A stretch of DNA of 64,000 nt from the NCBI RefSeq assembly GCF_004153455.1, contig NZ_SDQE01000010.1, positions 62,001 to 126,000 on the forward strand. Direction: 5' to 3'. A program made the position numbers and the translations under genes. This DNA is from Allopusillimonas ginsengisoli. GTDB taxonomy: Bacteria > Pseudomonadota > Gammaproteobacteria > Burkholderiales > Burkholderiaceae_B. Position 1 is the first letter of the stretch, and each line of letters opens with the position of its first letter. The notes beneath the pieces are model-generated. The model saw nothing but the letters and a program-made list of their open reading frames with translations, searched no databases and was not told the DNA's origin. Below are positions 1-9,285 of the stretch, piece after piece.

Positions 1-3
1 TGC

Positions 4-879
<876 letters not shown>

Positions 880-993
880 TTATGTGAATGATACCTTGTG
901 TATTTGGCGCCAAGTGCCGACACCGCCCGCTGCGCCGACTGTCAGGGTGCCGTCACTGAAACCGAATAAACTGGTATCTTTTTTTGAGTACGC

Positions 994-1848
994 ATGATTA
1001 CCCCCTTTGAGGCGCTCGCCTGTCCTTTGGACGGCAAGCCACTGGCGCGCCATGGCGCAATCTGGCGTTGCGAAGCGGGCCACAGCTTCGATGTCGCAAG
1101 CCAGGGCTATACCCATCTGCTTCCCGTGCAGATGAAGCGCTCGCGCGACCCCGGCGACAGCAAAGACATGGTGGCGGCCCGGCGGCGCTTTCTGAATGCC
1201 GGGGGATACCAGCCCATTGCGGCGGACATGGCTCAAGCAACGCTGGAAGCGCTGCCGCCGAATACCATCGCCTCGTGCATGGATGCCGGCTGCGGCGAAG
1301 GCTATTATCTGCGTCAGCTCGCCAGGGCGGCGGGCGATCGACAACCCATCGCCATGCTGGGCCTGGATATCTCCAAATGGGCGGTCCAGGCAGCCGCCAG
1401 GCAGGACAAACGCCCTGGCTGGGTCGTGGGCAGCAATGCCTGTCTGCCTGTATGCAACGCAACACTTGACCGTGTGCTGTGCGTGTTTGGTTTTCCCGTT
1501 TACCCGGAGTTTGCACGAGTGCTCAAACCGGGCGGCCTGCTGATCAAGGTCGATGCCGGCCCCGATCATCTGCGCGAACTGCGGGAAATCATCTATCCCA
1601 CGCTCAAGGCGGGGCGACGCCTGACGGCAGCGGCGCCAGAAGGCTTCACGCAGCAAACCGTCACCACAACGCGCTATCGTCTCGATCTCGCCAGCAAGGA
1701 ACAAATCATTGACTTGCTGGCCATGACCCCGCATCTCTATCGCGCCAGTACCGAAGGCCGGGCCAAGGCCATGGCATTGACCTCGTTGTCGGTAACCGTG
1801 GATGTACAGATCGCTTGCTGGCGCCGCAATGCGGCGGCCTCGCCGTGA
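994..1848 (+). CDS. rlmA: 23S rRNA (guanine-N1)-methyltransferase, RlmA type
   Basis: The 284-residue protein opens with a zinc-ribbon-like segment (CPLDGKPL followed by CEAGHSFD) and the family block HLLPVQMKRSRDPGDSKDM near residues 42-60. A Rossmann SAM-binding motif, MDAGCGEGYYL, follows near residue 93. RlmA methylates N1 of a guanine in hairpin 35 of 23S rRNA using S-adenosylmethionine. The first zinc knuckle reads CPLD, so the second Cys of the E. coli CPxC is Asp here and zinc binding by the canonical four ligands is uncertain. The stop overlaps the start of the MATE exporter gene (GTGA), which implies translational coupling. The family call is firm; the exact target base is inferred from E. 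coli RlmA(I). Confidence 0.88.
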   Translation: MITPFEALACPLDGKPLARHGAIWRCEAGHSFDVASQGYTHLLPVQMKRSRDPGDSKDMVAARRRFLNAGGYQPIAADMAQATLEALPPNTIASCMDAGCGEGYYLRQLARAAGDRQPIAMLGLDISKWAVQAAARQDKRPGWVVGSNACLPVCNATLDRVLCVFGFPVYPEFARVLKPGGLLIKVDAGPDHLRELREIIYPTLKAGRRLTAAAPEGFTQQTVTTTRYRLDLASKEQIIDLLAMTPHLYRASTEGRAKAMALTSLSVTVDVQIACWRRNAAASP

Positions 1849-3200
1849 CGGCGACAACGGCGAGCCATATCCTGCGTGCGTGGCGCGATCGTGCCACGCA
1901 CGCCAAAGTGTGGGCCTTGGCGCTGCCCATGATCCTCTCCAACCTGACGGTACCGCTTGTCGCGCTGGTGGACAGCGCGGTCGTGGGGCATCTGCCCCAT
2001 GCGCACCAACTGGGCGCCGTAGCGGTCGGCGCCAGTTTCTATACCGTGCTGGCCTCCCTGACCAGCTTTCTGCGCATGGGCACAACAGGCTTTGCCGCGC
2101 AGGCCGCCGGAAAAAACGATGGCGGCGCGATGCGCCGCATCTTTCTGCAAAGCCTTGCGCTCGCCTGGATACTCGCCGCGATCCTGGCTATCGCGGCACT
2201 CCCGCTTGCCACCGTGGCCTTCGACATCATGAAGCCTTCGCCCGAACTCGAAACGCTGGCACATCAGTTCTTTCGCATCCGGCTGTTCGGACTGCCTGCC
2301 ACGCTGACGCAGTATGCGCTCATTGGCTGGCTGCTCGGATCGCAAAACGCCCGTGCTCCGCTGGCCATCATGCTGGCGACCAATATCGGCAACATTGTCC
2401 TGGTCCTGTGGCTGGTGCTGGGTCTGGAATGGGGTGTCGAAGGCGCAGCCATCGCCAGCGTCTGCGCAGAGTGGATGGGTGTCGCGTTAGGCCTGCTTCT
2501 GGTTCGCAAGCGGCTGGCCCGCATTTCCGCGCCCGTCGATTGGCGCGCCATGCGACGATGGGAAAACTGGGCCCCGCTGCTGCAGACCAATCGCGACATT
2601 TTCATTCGCTCGCTGGCGCTGCATTGCGTCTTTCTGTCGGTGACGATACGCGGCGCCCACTTGGGTGATGCCACCGTCGCCGCCAATGCCCTGTTGTTAA
2701 ATGGCCTGCTCGTGTGCGCTTATGCGCTGGATGGGCTTTCGCACGCCGTGGAAGCCTTGTGCGGCCATGCGATTGGCGCCCGGCGACAAGATACGCTGCT
2801 GCGCGTGCTGGTGGTCTCAGGTGGCTGGGCGCTACTGATCAGTACGCTGTTTGCGGTGCTCTTCACTTTCTTTGGCGACCTGTTTATCGCCATGCAGACC
2901 GATATGCCCGCCGTACGCGCAACGGCCCAGGTGTATCTTCCGTATCTGGCCGTACTGCCGTTGATTGCTGTCTGGAGCTATTTGCTGGATGGGCTGTTCA
3001 TCGGCGCCACGCGCGCCAGGGAAATGCGCAACGCCATGGTGCTCAGCGTCGCGCTCTGCCTGCCGCTCGCGTGGGCCATCCGCACTGACGGCAACCATGG
3101 CCTGTGGATAGCCCTGCTTGCCTTCATGACGATCCGCGCCGTCACACTGGGCGCGGTCGCCTGGAACATCAAGCAACGGAATTTGTGGATACCGGCATGA
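1845..3200 (+). CDS. MATE family multidrug/sodium efflux protein (DinF-like)
   Basis: This is an inner-membrane antiporter of 451 residues with roughly twelve hydrophobic segments. The N-terminal stretch WALALPMILSNLTVPLVALV followed by DSAVVGHL is the typical MATE opening. The GTG at 1845 was chosen because it overlaps the rlmA stop by four bases (GTGA); an in-frame TTG at 1815 would add ten residues inside rlmA and has no support. DinF-type MATE proteins export cationic or oxidised organic compounds driven by sodium or protons. The substrate here cannot be read from sequence. It probably shares the rlmA transcript. Confidence 0.9.
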   Translation: MTATTASHILRAWRDRATHAKVWALALPMILSNLTVPLVALVDSAVVGHLPHAHQLGAVAVGASFYTVLASLTSFLRMGTTGFAAQAAGKNDGGAMRRIFLQSLALAWILAAILAIAALPLATVAFDIMKPSPELETLAHQFFRIRLFGLPATLTQYALIGWLLGSQNARAPLAIMLATNIGNIVLVLWLVLGLEWGVEGAAIASVCAEWMGVALGLLLVRKRLARISAPVDWRAMRRWENWAPLLQTNRDIFIRSLALHCVFLSVTIRGAHLGDATVAANALLLNGLLVCAYALDGLSHAVEALCGHAIGARRQDTLLRVLVVSGGWALLISTLFAVLFTFFGDLFIAMQTDMPAVRATAQVYLPYLAVLPLIAVWSYLLDGLFIGATRAREMRNAMVLSVALCLPLAWAIRTDGNHGLWIALLAFMTIRAVTLGAVAWNIKQRNLWIPA

Positions 3201-3288
3201 CGGCCACGCTGCGGCGGGACCCGTTTTGGGAACGTTTGTTATCATCCCAGACATCGCCACACTTAATCAAGGACAGCTGTATCGTCTG

Positions 3289-4482
3289 ATGACCAAGGCC
3301 AAGAACACACATTCGAACTCCCTGGACGCCCTGCGCGGGCTCGCCGCCCTGAGCGTCATTTTCTCCCACGTTTTTCTGCTCTATTACAGCGAATTGCACT
3401 CCGGCCAAACGCCGGCGCAGGCGTCCACGCTGGCGCTCAATATTTTCAATTCGCCCTTTACGTTCTTCTATCGCGGCGGTGCGGCAGTTCTGCTTTTCTT
3501 TTTGCTGAGCGGTTACGTCCTGTGCGCCGCCTGTATCAAGAAAGCGCCACACGACAATCGCTATGTGTCCATTGCCGCCAGCAAACGTTATCTGCGGCTG
3601 GGCTTGCCTGTCGCCGCTGCCGTATTCATCGGCTATCTGGGCATCGTATTCAATCTTTTCCCCGCCGCGCCAGCCGGCATCAATGCATTCCTTGATTTCC
3701 CCGATCCCAGCCTGGGCTTTGTCCAAATGCTCAAGTCCGCCTTGTACGGCAGCATGCTGTTTGGCGACGGCAGTTTCGATTATGTCCTGTGGACGATCTC
3801 GATCGAGTTTTATGGCTCGCTGCTGGTCTTCGCGCTCTATGCTCTGATCGGCAGAAACAGGCGTTTTTCCATCGCCTTCTGCGCCGCCCTGGCCAGCTTC
3901 CTGCTTTTTCTTCCCAGGAACTTGAGCACCTATAGTCTTTTTTTCTGGGGAGCCGCATTGGCGCATGTCGATTTCGGTGCCGTGAAGACGCGGCTCGGAC
4001 GCCGGGCGGCCGTGGTTTCCCTGCCGGTACTCGCGCTCGGCTGCTATCTCGTTGGGTTCTTTGAGAGCAGCGCGTCCTACCAGTGGCTGCAACCCGTTAC
4101 GGCCGCGATTCACGTCTTCGCGACCCACGCCAACCCTTCCATCCTCTATCCCGCGCTCGGCTCGCTGTGCATACTGATCGCAATCTTGATAGGCACCGGC
4201 CAGCACAAGCCATCGCGCGGCACAGGCGCAGCGCTGCTTGAGTGGATAGGCAAGCTGTCATTTTCTGTATATTTGCTGCACCCGTTCGTTCTGGCCACAG
4301 CGGGAAAGTATATTTTCCTGGAGATGGGAAAAAACACGCATTCGCTATTGCTATGCCTGGCTGCGGTGTTCTCGGGCACGTATTTCTTTTCCTACTTCTT
4401 CTACAAGCACGTTGACAAGCCGTCGATGAAAATCGCCAATCGGTTCGGCAAACAGCTCGTCCTTGCCCAGCGGCCCAGCTGA
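3289..4482 (+). CDS. Acyltransferase 3 family membrane protein (OafA/YrhL-like)
   Basis: A 397-residue multi-pass membrane protein with the acyltransferase-3 start NSLDALRGLAALSVIFSHVF and about ten hydrophobic segments. Members transfer acetyl or other acyl groups onto surface polysaccharides, lipopolysaccharide or peptidoglycan sugars. The ATG at 3289 was preferred over an upstream in-frame ATG at 3226 because the conserved RGLAAL block normally begins within about ten residues of the start, and an AAGGACAG element sits just upstream. It lies 88 bp after the MATE gene on the same strand. No glycan cluster flanks it, so its acceptor is unknown. Confidence 0.85.
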   Translation: MTKAKNTHSNSLDALRGLAALSVIFSHVFLLYYSELHSGQTPAQASTLALNIFNSPFTFFYRGGAAVLLFFLLSGYVLCAACIKKAPHDNRYVSIAASKRYLRLGLPVAAAVFIGYLGIVFNLFPAAPAGINAFLDFPDPSLGFVQMLKSALYGSMLFGDGSFDYVLWTISIEFYGSLLVFALYALIGRNRRFSIAFCAALASFLLFLPRNLSTYSLFFWGAALAHVDFGAVKTRLGRRAAVVSLPVLALGCYLVGFFESSASYQWLQPVTAAIHVFATHANPSILYPALGSLCILIAILIGTGQHKPSRGTGAALLEWIGKLSFSVYLLHPFVLATAGKYIFLEMGKNTHSLLLCLAAVFSGTYFFSYFFYKHVDKPSMKIANRFGKQLVLAQRPS

Positions 4483-4532
4483 TACGCCCCGCGCCGCGGG
4501 CCAGGCCCCTGCGCGCAACGCCTCAGGCCCGC

Positions 4533-5084
4533 TCAGCCGCTATGCGTCTTCACCCAATCCACATAGCGGTCGACCCAGCCCTGCAAAAAGGCCTTGCTGT
4601 CAGCACCGATATTTCCGTCTTCATCGAACAAGCCCTCTTTGGCATGGATGAAGGCCTCTGGCTGCCCCATGGTGGGCATGTCGAGATAGGCCAGGGTGTT
4701 TCTCAGGTGCTGCTGCGCCAGCGAGGTTCCGATTGAGCCGATCGACACACCCAGCACACCGGCCGGCTTGCCGGCCCAGGCGCTTTGCCCATAAGGGCGT
4801 GAAGCCTGGTCGATGGCATTTTTGAGCACGCCGGGGACGGATCGATTGTATTCTGCCGTGACGAAGACAACGCCCTGAGCGTCCGAAATCTCGGACTTCA
4901 GGCGCTTGACGGGCGGCGCCTGGTTGGCGTCATCATCCTGATTGTAGAGAGGCAGGTCTCCGATTTCGACCTGACTGAAGGAAAAGTCCGCTGGCGCCAG
5001 CTTGGCAATGGCGCTGGCGAGCTTGCGATTGAACGAATCCTTGCGAAGGCTTCCCACAACAACAGCGATCTTGTATTGACTCAT
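4533..5084 (-). CDS. NADPH-dependent FMN reductase (chromate reductase-like)
   Basis: The 183-residue flavodoxin-like protein carries the phosphate-binding loop GSLRKDSFNRKLA at residues 12-24 and the segment TAEYNRSVPGVLKNAIDQAS, both typical of the ChrR/AzoR-like FMN reductase family. It ends with the usual short C-terminal helix. Such enzymes reduce quinones, chromate or azo compounds through bound FMN. The ATG at 5084 is preferred over one at 5090 because GGGAG lies six bases before it, whereas the other would have no spacing. It is followed upstream, on the same strand, by the old yellow enzyme gene, so the two may form a flavin-dependent detoxification pair. Confidence 0.88.
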   Translation of the reverse strand: MSQYKIAVVVGSLRKDSFNRKLASAIAKLAPADFSFSQVEIGDLPLYNQDDDANQAPPVKRLKSEISDAQGVVFVTAEYNRSVPGVLKNAIDQASRPYGQSAWAGKPAGVLGVSIGSIGTSLAQQHLRNTLAYLDMPTMGQPEAFIHAKEGLFDEDGNIGADSKAFLQGWVDRYVDWVKTHSG

Positions 5085-5164
5085 GCACATCTCCCGTTAA
5101 CGTAGAGGCTGAATTCAGAACCGTGTAGTGACACGTAGATTCTAACGGGAAATCAGGCAGGCCG

Positions 5165-6235
5165 TTATGCGGGCATCAAGGGCGGATAATCAATGTAGCC
5201 CATGGCGCCGCCGCCATAAAAGGTGCTGGAATCGGGGGCATTCAGCGGCAGGCCTTCGCGCAACCGCCGTACAAGATCAGGGTTGGCCAAGGCCCAGCGC
5301 CCTACCGGCGCCACATCGGCCAGCCCGGTCTCAATGTCCTGTGCGATCAGTTCAAGAGGCCGGTTCCCGCGATTGACCAGCAGCGTCGTGGGCCATGCCG
5401 CGCGGATAGCCTTGAGCAAGGCTTCGTTGCCATGATGAGCGATATGCAGGTAAGCCAATGCCCGCTGCGCAAGTTCGCCAACAAGATAGCGATACAGTTC
5501 ATCGCCCTGCGCGCCCTCATCGATGCCGCCCAGCCGCGAACCGGGAGACAGGCGGATGCCTGTGCGATCCGCGCCAATTTCATCCGCGACAGCGGCTGCG
5601 ACCTCCAAGGCAAAGCGGGCGCGATTCTCGATCGTGCCGCCATAAGCGTCATCGCGGTGGTTGGCGTTTTCCGCCAGAAACTGCTGGATCAAATATCCAT
5701 TGGCGCCGTGAATCTCAACGCCATCAGCACCCGCTTCGATGGCTTTTCTGGCGGCACGACGGTGATCATCAACGGTTGTGGCGATCTCTGCCAGGGTCAG
5801 GGCACGTGGCGTGGGAATATCCTTCATGCCGGCTGCGGTATACATCTGCGCGCTGGGATGGATTGCCGATGACGAGACGGCCTGCCGGCCGTGCGGCGTA
5901 TTGTCCGGATGCGACATCCTGCCTACGTGCATGAGCTGAATGTACAAATGGCCGCCCCTGGCGTGCACCGCGTCCGCCACTTGCCGCCAGCCTTGCACAT
6001 GCGCGTCAGTATAGATACCCGGCGTATTGAGATAGCCCTGCCCATCGGCGCAAGGCTGGGTGCCTTCTGAGATCAGCAATCCGAGCGATGCGCGCTGCGC
6101 GTAATACGCCGCGGCCAGTGGCCCGGGCGTGCCATCAGAACGGGCCCTGCTGCGTGTCATGGGCGACATCGCCAAACGATGCGGCAGGGCCAACCGACCA
6201 AGGTTCACCGGATCCCACAATGTATTGACAGCCAT
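5165..6235 (-). CDS. Old yellow enzyme family ene-reductase (NemA-like)
   Basis: This 356-residue TIM-barrel flavoprotein has the opening LWDPVNLGRLALPHRLAMSP, the substrate-binding pair H-x-x-N in EIHGANGYL, and YGGTIENRARF. These are marks of the NemA/PETN reductase/OYE class, which reduces electrophilic alkenes, nitroesters and quinones with NAD(P)H and FMN. The His/Asn pair resembles yeast OYE1 rather than the His/His of PETN reductase. The ATG at 6235 has AGGAG upstream; a further in-frame start at 6280 would add an unlikely 15-residue tail. A LysR gene is divergent with 124 bp between them, so local LysR control is likely. Confidence 0.93.
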   Translation of the reverse strand: MAVNTLWDPVNLGRLALPHRLAMSPMTRSRARSDGTPGPLAAAYYAQRASLGLLISEGTQPCADGQGYLNTPGIYTDAHVQGWRQVADAVHARGGHLYIQLMHVGRMSHPDNTPHGRQAVSSSAIHPSAQMYTAAGMKDIPTPRALTLAEIATTVDDHRRAARKAIEAGADGVEIHGANGYLIQQFLAENANHRDDAYGGTIENRARFALEVAAAVADEIGADRTGIRLSPGSRLGGIDEGAQGDELYRYLVGELAQRALAYLHIAHHGNEALLKAIRAAWPTTLLVNRGNRPLELIAQDIETGLADVAPVGRWALANPDLVRRLREGLPLNAPDSSTFYGGGAMGYIDYPPLMPA

Positions 6236-6359
6236 GTTGATTCTCCTGGATAGCGTAAAAGGATGATGCGTACAAAGCACTTGACGCTACGATAGATTGT
6301 TTCAAATACGATGAGAAGATACTAATATCTGTACATATTGTCTTGAATATGGAACAAGC
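6236..6359. promoter_or_regulatory. Divergent promoter region with palindrome between OYE and LysR genes
   Basis: The 124-bp AT-rich gap holds the perfect inverted repeat AGATA-CTAA-TATCT at 6317-6330. It also has two related 13-bp segments, ATTGTTTCAAATA (about 6296-6308) and ATTGTCTTGAATA (about 6337-6349), that agree at 10 of 13 positions. Placement between an ene-reductase and its divergent LysR regulator fits an operator for that LysR protein. Assignment to LysR is inference. Confidence 0.45.
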
Positions 6360-7262
6360 ATGGATCTTTCCTCACTCGCGGATTTCAATCTCGTTGCGCT
6401 GCACGGCGGCTTTGGCAGAGCCAGCCGAGTCACCGGACGGCCCAAGGCCACCCTCTCAAGACGAGTGATGGATCTGGAACAGAGCCTGGGCGTCCGGCTG
6501 ATCGAACGCGGCGCGCGCGCGCTGCGTCTTACCGAAGAAGGGCGCGCCCTGTATGAGCGCACGCACGGCCTGTTGGGGGAAATCATCGAGGCAGGCAGCG
6601 ACGTGGCGGCGGGAATCGCCGAACCCCGAGGCGAGCTGCGGGTGAGCGCACCGGTGTTGTTTTCGCATGCCATGTTTGGCCCCATCGCGGCGGGCTTTAT
6701 CCAGACCTATCCGGAAGTGCGCCTGACCATCACTGCCGAAGACCGCAGCGTCAACCTTATCGAAGACGATTATGATGCAGTCATCAGAGTGAATCCGCAT
6801 CCGGATGCCACGCTCGTCGGCCGCTGTTTCGCGCGCGACGAAATATTGCTGGTGGCGCCCTCGTCGCTGCCGCGCCCCAGACACGCTAAAGGTCAACCGG
6901 CCACCCTGCCCGCCGTGGTACTGGGCAATAATTTCGACCCGGGGCCTTGGCATTATCACGATGGCAAAACGATGCGCACCGTCATGCCCCAGGCCAGGCT
7001 GGGCCTGTCTTCACTCATTATGGTGCGCGATGCCGTCCTTGCGGGCGCTGGCGCGGCGCTCATACCCCGATCACTGCTGGAGCGCCTGGGCCCTGAACCA
7101 GGCCTGTCCGTCTGGGGAAAGCTGCCGGACCGGCCTGTCGAACTCTGGGTCTTGCACCATTCCCGCCGCCTGGCAAGCACCAAGGTTGTTCGCTTCGTGG
7201 AATACCTGTGCGATGCCTTCCCTTCCCGAACACTGCAAGACAGGAACTTGCCCACGCGCTGA
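6360..7262 (+). CDS. LysR family transcriptional regulator
   Basis: A 300-residue LysR-type protein with an N-terminal winged helix-turn-helix at about residues 3-60 (RASRVTGRPKATLSRRVMDLEQSLGVRLIERG) and a periplasmic-binding-fold effector domain from about residue 90. It is divergent from the old yellow enzyme gene, the classic LysR arrangement, and probably senses an electrophile or a substrate of that enzyme. The effector is unknown. Confidence 0.93.
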   Translation: MDLSSLADFNLVALHGGFGRASRVTGRPKATLSRRVMDLEQSLGVRLIERGARALRLTEEGRALYERTHGLLGEIIEAGSDVAAGIAEPRGELRVSAPVLFSHAMFGPIAAGFIQTYPEVRLTITAEDRSVNLIEDDYDAVIRVNPHPDATLVGRCFARDEILLVAPSSLPRPRHAKGQPATLPAVVLGNNFDPGPWHYHDGKTMRTVMPQARLGLSSLIMVRDAVLAGAGAALIPRSLLERLGPEPGLSVWGKLPDRPVELWVLHHSRRLASTKVVRFVEYLCDAFPSRTLQDRNLPTR

Positions 7263-7276
7263 GAGTCCAACCCCCC

Positions 7277-8311
7277 ATGTTTGCGCGCCTGCCCTCTCTT
7301 TATCGACGACTGCTGGCTATCGGCCTGTTCACCGCCGCCAGTGTGGTCGGCTGCACGCAACTCGACTCCTGGCAGCGGCAGGCTATTTTCTCGCCAGCGG
7401 GCGACCAGCAGCGATGGTGGCGCGAACCCCTTGCAAACACAGAAGTCTTTGATCTGACGCTCGACAACGGCGATCAGGTGCACGCGTGGTACTGGCAGCA
7501 CGCCAACGCCCATGCCCCCACCGTTTTATACTTGCACGGCTCGCGCTGGAACCTGAACGGCAGTGTCTTTCGCATGGAGCGCTGGACCCAAATGGGCTAT
7601 TCCATCCTCGCGATCGACTACCGCGGTTTTGGCCAATCCACGCCCCTGCTCCCCTCCGAGCGCACAGCCGTCGAAGACGCCACAGCGGCACTTCACGAAC
7701 TGGCGCGACGCCAACCTGATCCCGCCAAGCGCTTTGTTTATGGCCACAGCCTGGGCGGCGCCATTGCCATCGACCTGGCGTCACGCGCCGATCTGCCGAC
7801 ATTTGCGGGCCTGATTGTCGAATCCAGCTTTACCAGCATCCCGGCCATGCTGGGCACGCTGCGCTGGGGCAGTCTGCCTGGCGCAAGCCTGTTGGTCACC
7901 CAGCCTTTCGATTCCGTGCAAAAACTGGCATCCCTCACCACGCCCATGCTGATCGTGCATGGCACCGCCGACCGCGTGGTGCCGCACACCATGAGCGACG
8001 AGCTGTTCGCCGCAGCCACCAATATTCCCGCAGGCCTGAAGCGCCTGGTCAAAATCGAAGGCGCTTCCCACTCTGGCGCGGTGCGCAGCGGCAAAGCCTA
8101 CGAATCCGCTGTCACGCGTTTTATTACGGATGCCAGCCAGGCGCATGCATCGGCACATCACGCCGAGCCTTCCAGCCAGTCCAGAATGCGCCGCCTGTCC
8201 TCATCCAGGTCCGGCGCCCGGTCAGCCACGGGCGGCAGTCCTGCTGAAAATCTCACCGGAAACATGGCCCCGTCTGAATCCGGCGCACATAGCCCTTCAG
8301 AAACCACATGA
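7277..8311 (+). CDS. Alpha/beta hydrolase, probable lipoprotein
   Basis: The 344-residue protein has an N-terminal hydrophobic segment ending in SVVGC with Cys at residue 26, a plausible lipobox. The alpha/beta hydrolase core shows HGSRWNLNG (oxyanion loop), GHSLGG (nucleophile elbow), GTADRVV (acid) and EGASHSGAV (catalytic His). This resembles the YfhR/BEM46 group of membrane-bound serine hydrolases with unknown substrate. The last 50 or so residues, rich in Ser, Arg and Gly, lie wholly over the 3' end of the convergent CaiB gene (8158-8311) and look like read-through of a lost stop rather than a folded domain. The core ends near residue 290. Confidence 0.85.
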   Translation: MFARLPSLYRRLLAIGLFTAASVVGCTQLDSWQRQAIFSPAGDQQRWWREPLANTEVFDLTLDNGDQVHAWYWQHANAHAPTVLYLHGSRWNLNGSVFRMERWTQMGYSILAIDYRGFGQSTPLLPSERTAVEDATAALHELARRQPDPAKRFVYGHSLGGAIAIDLASRADLPTFAGLIVESSFTSIPAMLGTLRWGSLPGASLLVTQPFDSVQKLASLTTPMLIVHGTADRVVPHTMSDELFAAATNIPAGLKRLVKIEGASHSGAVRSGKAYESAVTRFITDASQAHASAHHAEPSSQSRMRRLSSSRSGARSATGGSPAENLTGNMAPSESGAHSPSETT

Positions 8312-9270
8312 GGATCGGTCGCCACTTCGCGGCAATCAAGCACAGGCGCCCAGGGGATCTCTGTATCCCCCAGGCAAGCTTCCCAAGCCGACCTGGTCTT
8401 GCCAAGAAAGATCGTCTGCAACAGCTCGTGCAACTCGCGCCTGGCCGCCATGCGGCCTGCCCTGCTGCAATACGCGGGAGACCATAGCGCGGGATACTCG
8501 CCGCCCAGGCGTTCCCGCAGCGCCACCCAGAATTTCTCCTCCTGAATTCCCAGCGCGATGTAGCGTCCGTCCGCGGTCTGGAACAGGTCGTTGTCCGGCA
8601 TGACATGCGGCGTCGCATGGGTGTCGTTGCCAGTATGGCGCAGCATCTGGGCGATGCCTGGCCAGGTCCAGGCCAGCGTGGCGGCATGAAGCGACACATC
8701 CAGATGCTGCCCCTGGCCTGTCTGCTGCGCCGACATCATCGCGACCACCATGGACAGCGCGGCGTGCAGCGAGCCACAGTAATCCGACAATCTCACGCGC
8801 GGGCGCGCCACCACATCGTCAACCTGGGCGGGGACCGCCCAGTACCCTGCCAGCGCCAGATAGTTCAAATCGTGTCCGGGCCTGTGCGCGTAGGGGCCGG
8901 TTTGGCCAAAGCCTGAGATCGAACACATGACAAGTGCGGGATTGATGCCTTGAAGCTTGTCGTAAGCCAGACCCAGGCGTTGCATGACGCCAGGTCTAAA
9001 TCCCTCGATCAGGCCATGCGCACGTCTCACCAGACGGAGCAAGATGGCGTTGTCCTCCGGCTGTTTCAAATCCAGCTGAATCGCCAGCTTGCCCTGGTTA
9101 TATCTGACAAAGGTCGCCTGGCCCAGCGTGCGGGAGGTATCGCCTCCTGGACGCTCCACCTTGATCACGGTCGCCCCCAACTGACCCAGCAGCATCGCGG
9201 CGTGCGGGCCCGGATGCAACTGCCCAAGATCCAGCACAATCTTTCCGGTCAGACAGGTTGTGGTTGTCAT
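8158..9270 (-). CDS. CaiB/BaiF family acyl-CoA transferase (family III)
   Basis: A 370-residue class III CoA-transferase. It begins LTGKIVLDLGQLHPGPHAAMLLGQLGA, followed by IKVERPGGD, FVRYNQGK and the catalytic-Asp block RPGHDLNYLALAGYW. These enzymes move CoA between an acyl-CoA donor and a free carboxylic acid. It sits 15 bp downstream of an acyl-CoA dehydrogenase gene on the same strand, so the two are surely co-transcribed. Together with the ligase and Bug receptor nearby, this implies uptake and CoA-dependent breakdown of a carboxylate. The substrate is not deducible. Confidence 0.92.
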   Translation of the reverse strand: MTTTTCLTGKIVLDLGQLHPGPHAAMLLGQLGATVIKVERPGGDTSRTLGQATFVRYNQGKLAIQLDLKQPEDNAILLRLVRRAHGLIEGFRPGVMQRLGLAYDKLQGINPALVMCSISGFGQTGPYAHRPGHDLNYLALAGYWAVPAQVDDVVARPRVRLSDYCGSLHAALSMVVAMMSAQQTGQGQHLDVSLHAATLAWTWPGIAQMLRHTGNDTHATPHVMPDNDLFQTADGRYIALGIQEEKFWVALRERLGGEYPALWSPAYCSRAGRMAARRELHELLQTIFLGKTRSAWEACLGDTEIPWAPVLDCREVATDPHVVSEGLCAPDSDGAMFPVRFSAGLPPVADRAPDLDEDRRRILDWLEGSA

Positions 9271-9285
9271 TGCACCTTCCCTTGG

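Noticed and set aside
904-913. TTGGCGCCAA palindrome upstream of kdsA
   Set aside because: A 10-bp palindrome in GC-rich DNA is expected by chance, and no copy occurs at a related gene.
1815-1844. Upstream TTG start for the MATE gene
   Set aside because: It lies inside rlmA with no ribosome site, while GTG 1845 forms the usual four-base stop/start overlap.
880-2085. Long minus-strand open frame of about 400 codons
   Set aside because: It is antisense to rlmA and the MATE gene, has biased Arg/Pro/Gly composition and no family features.
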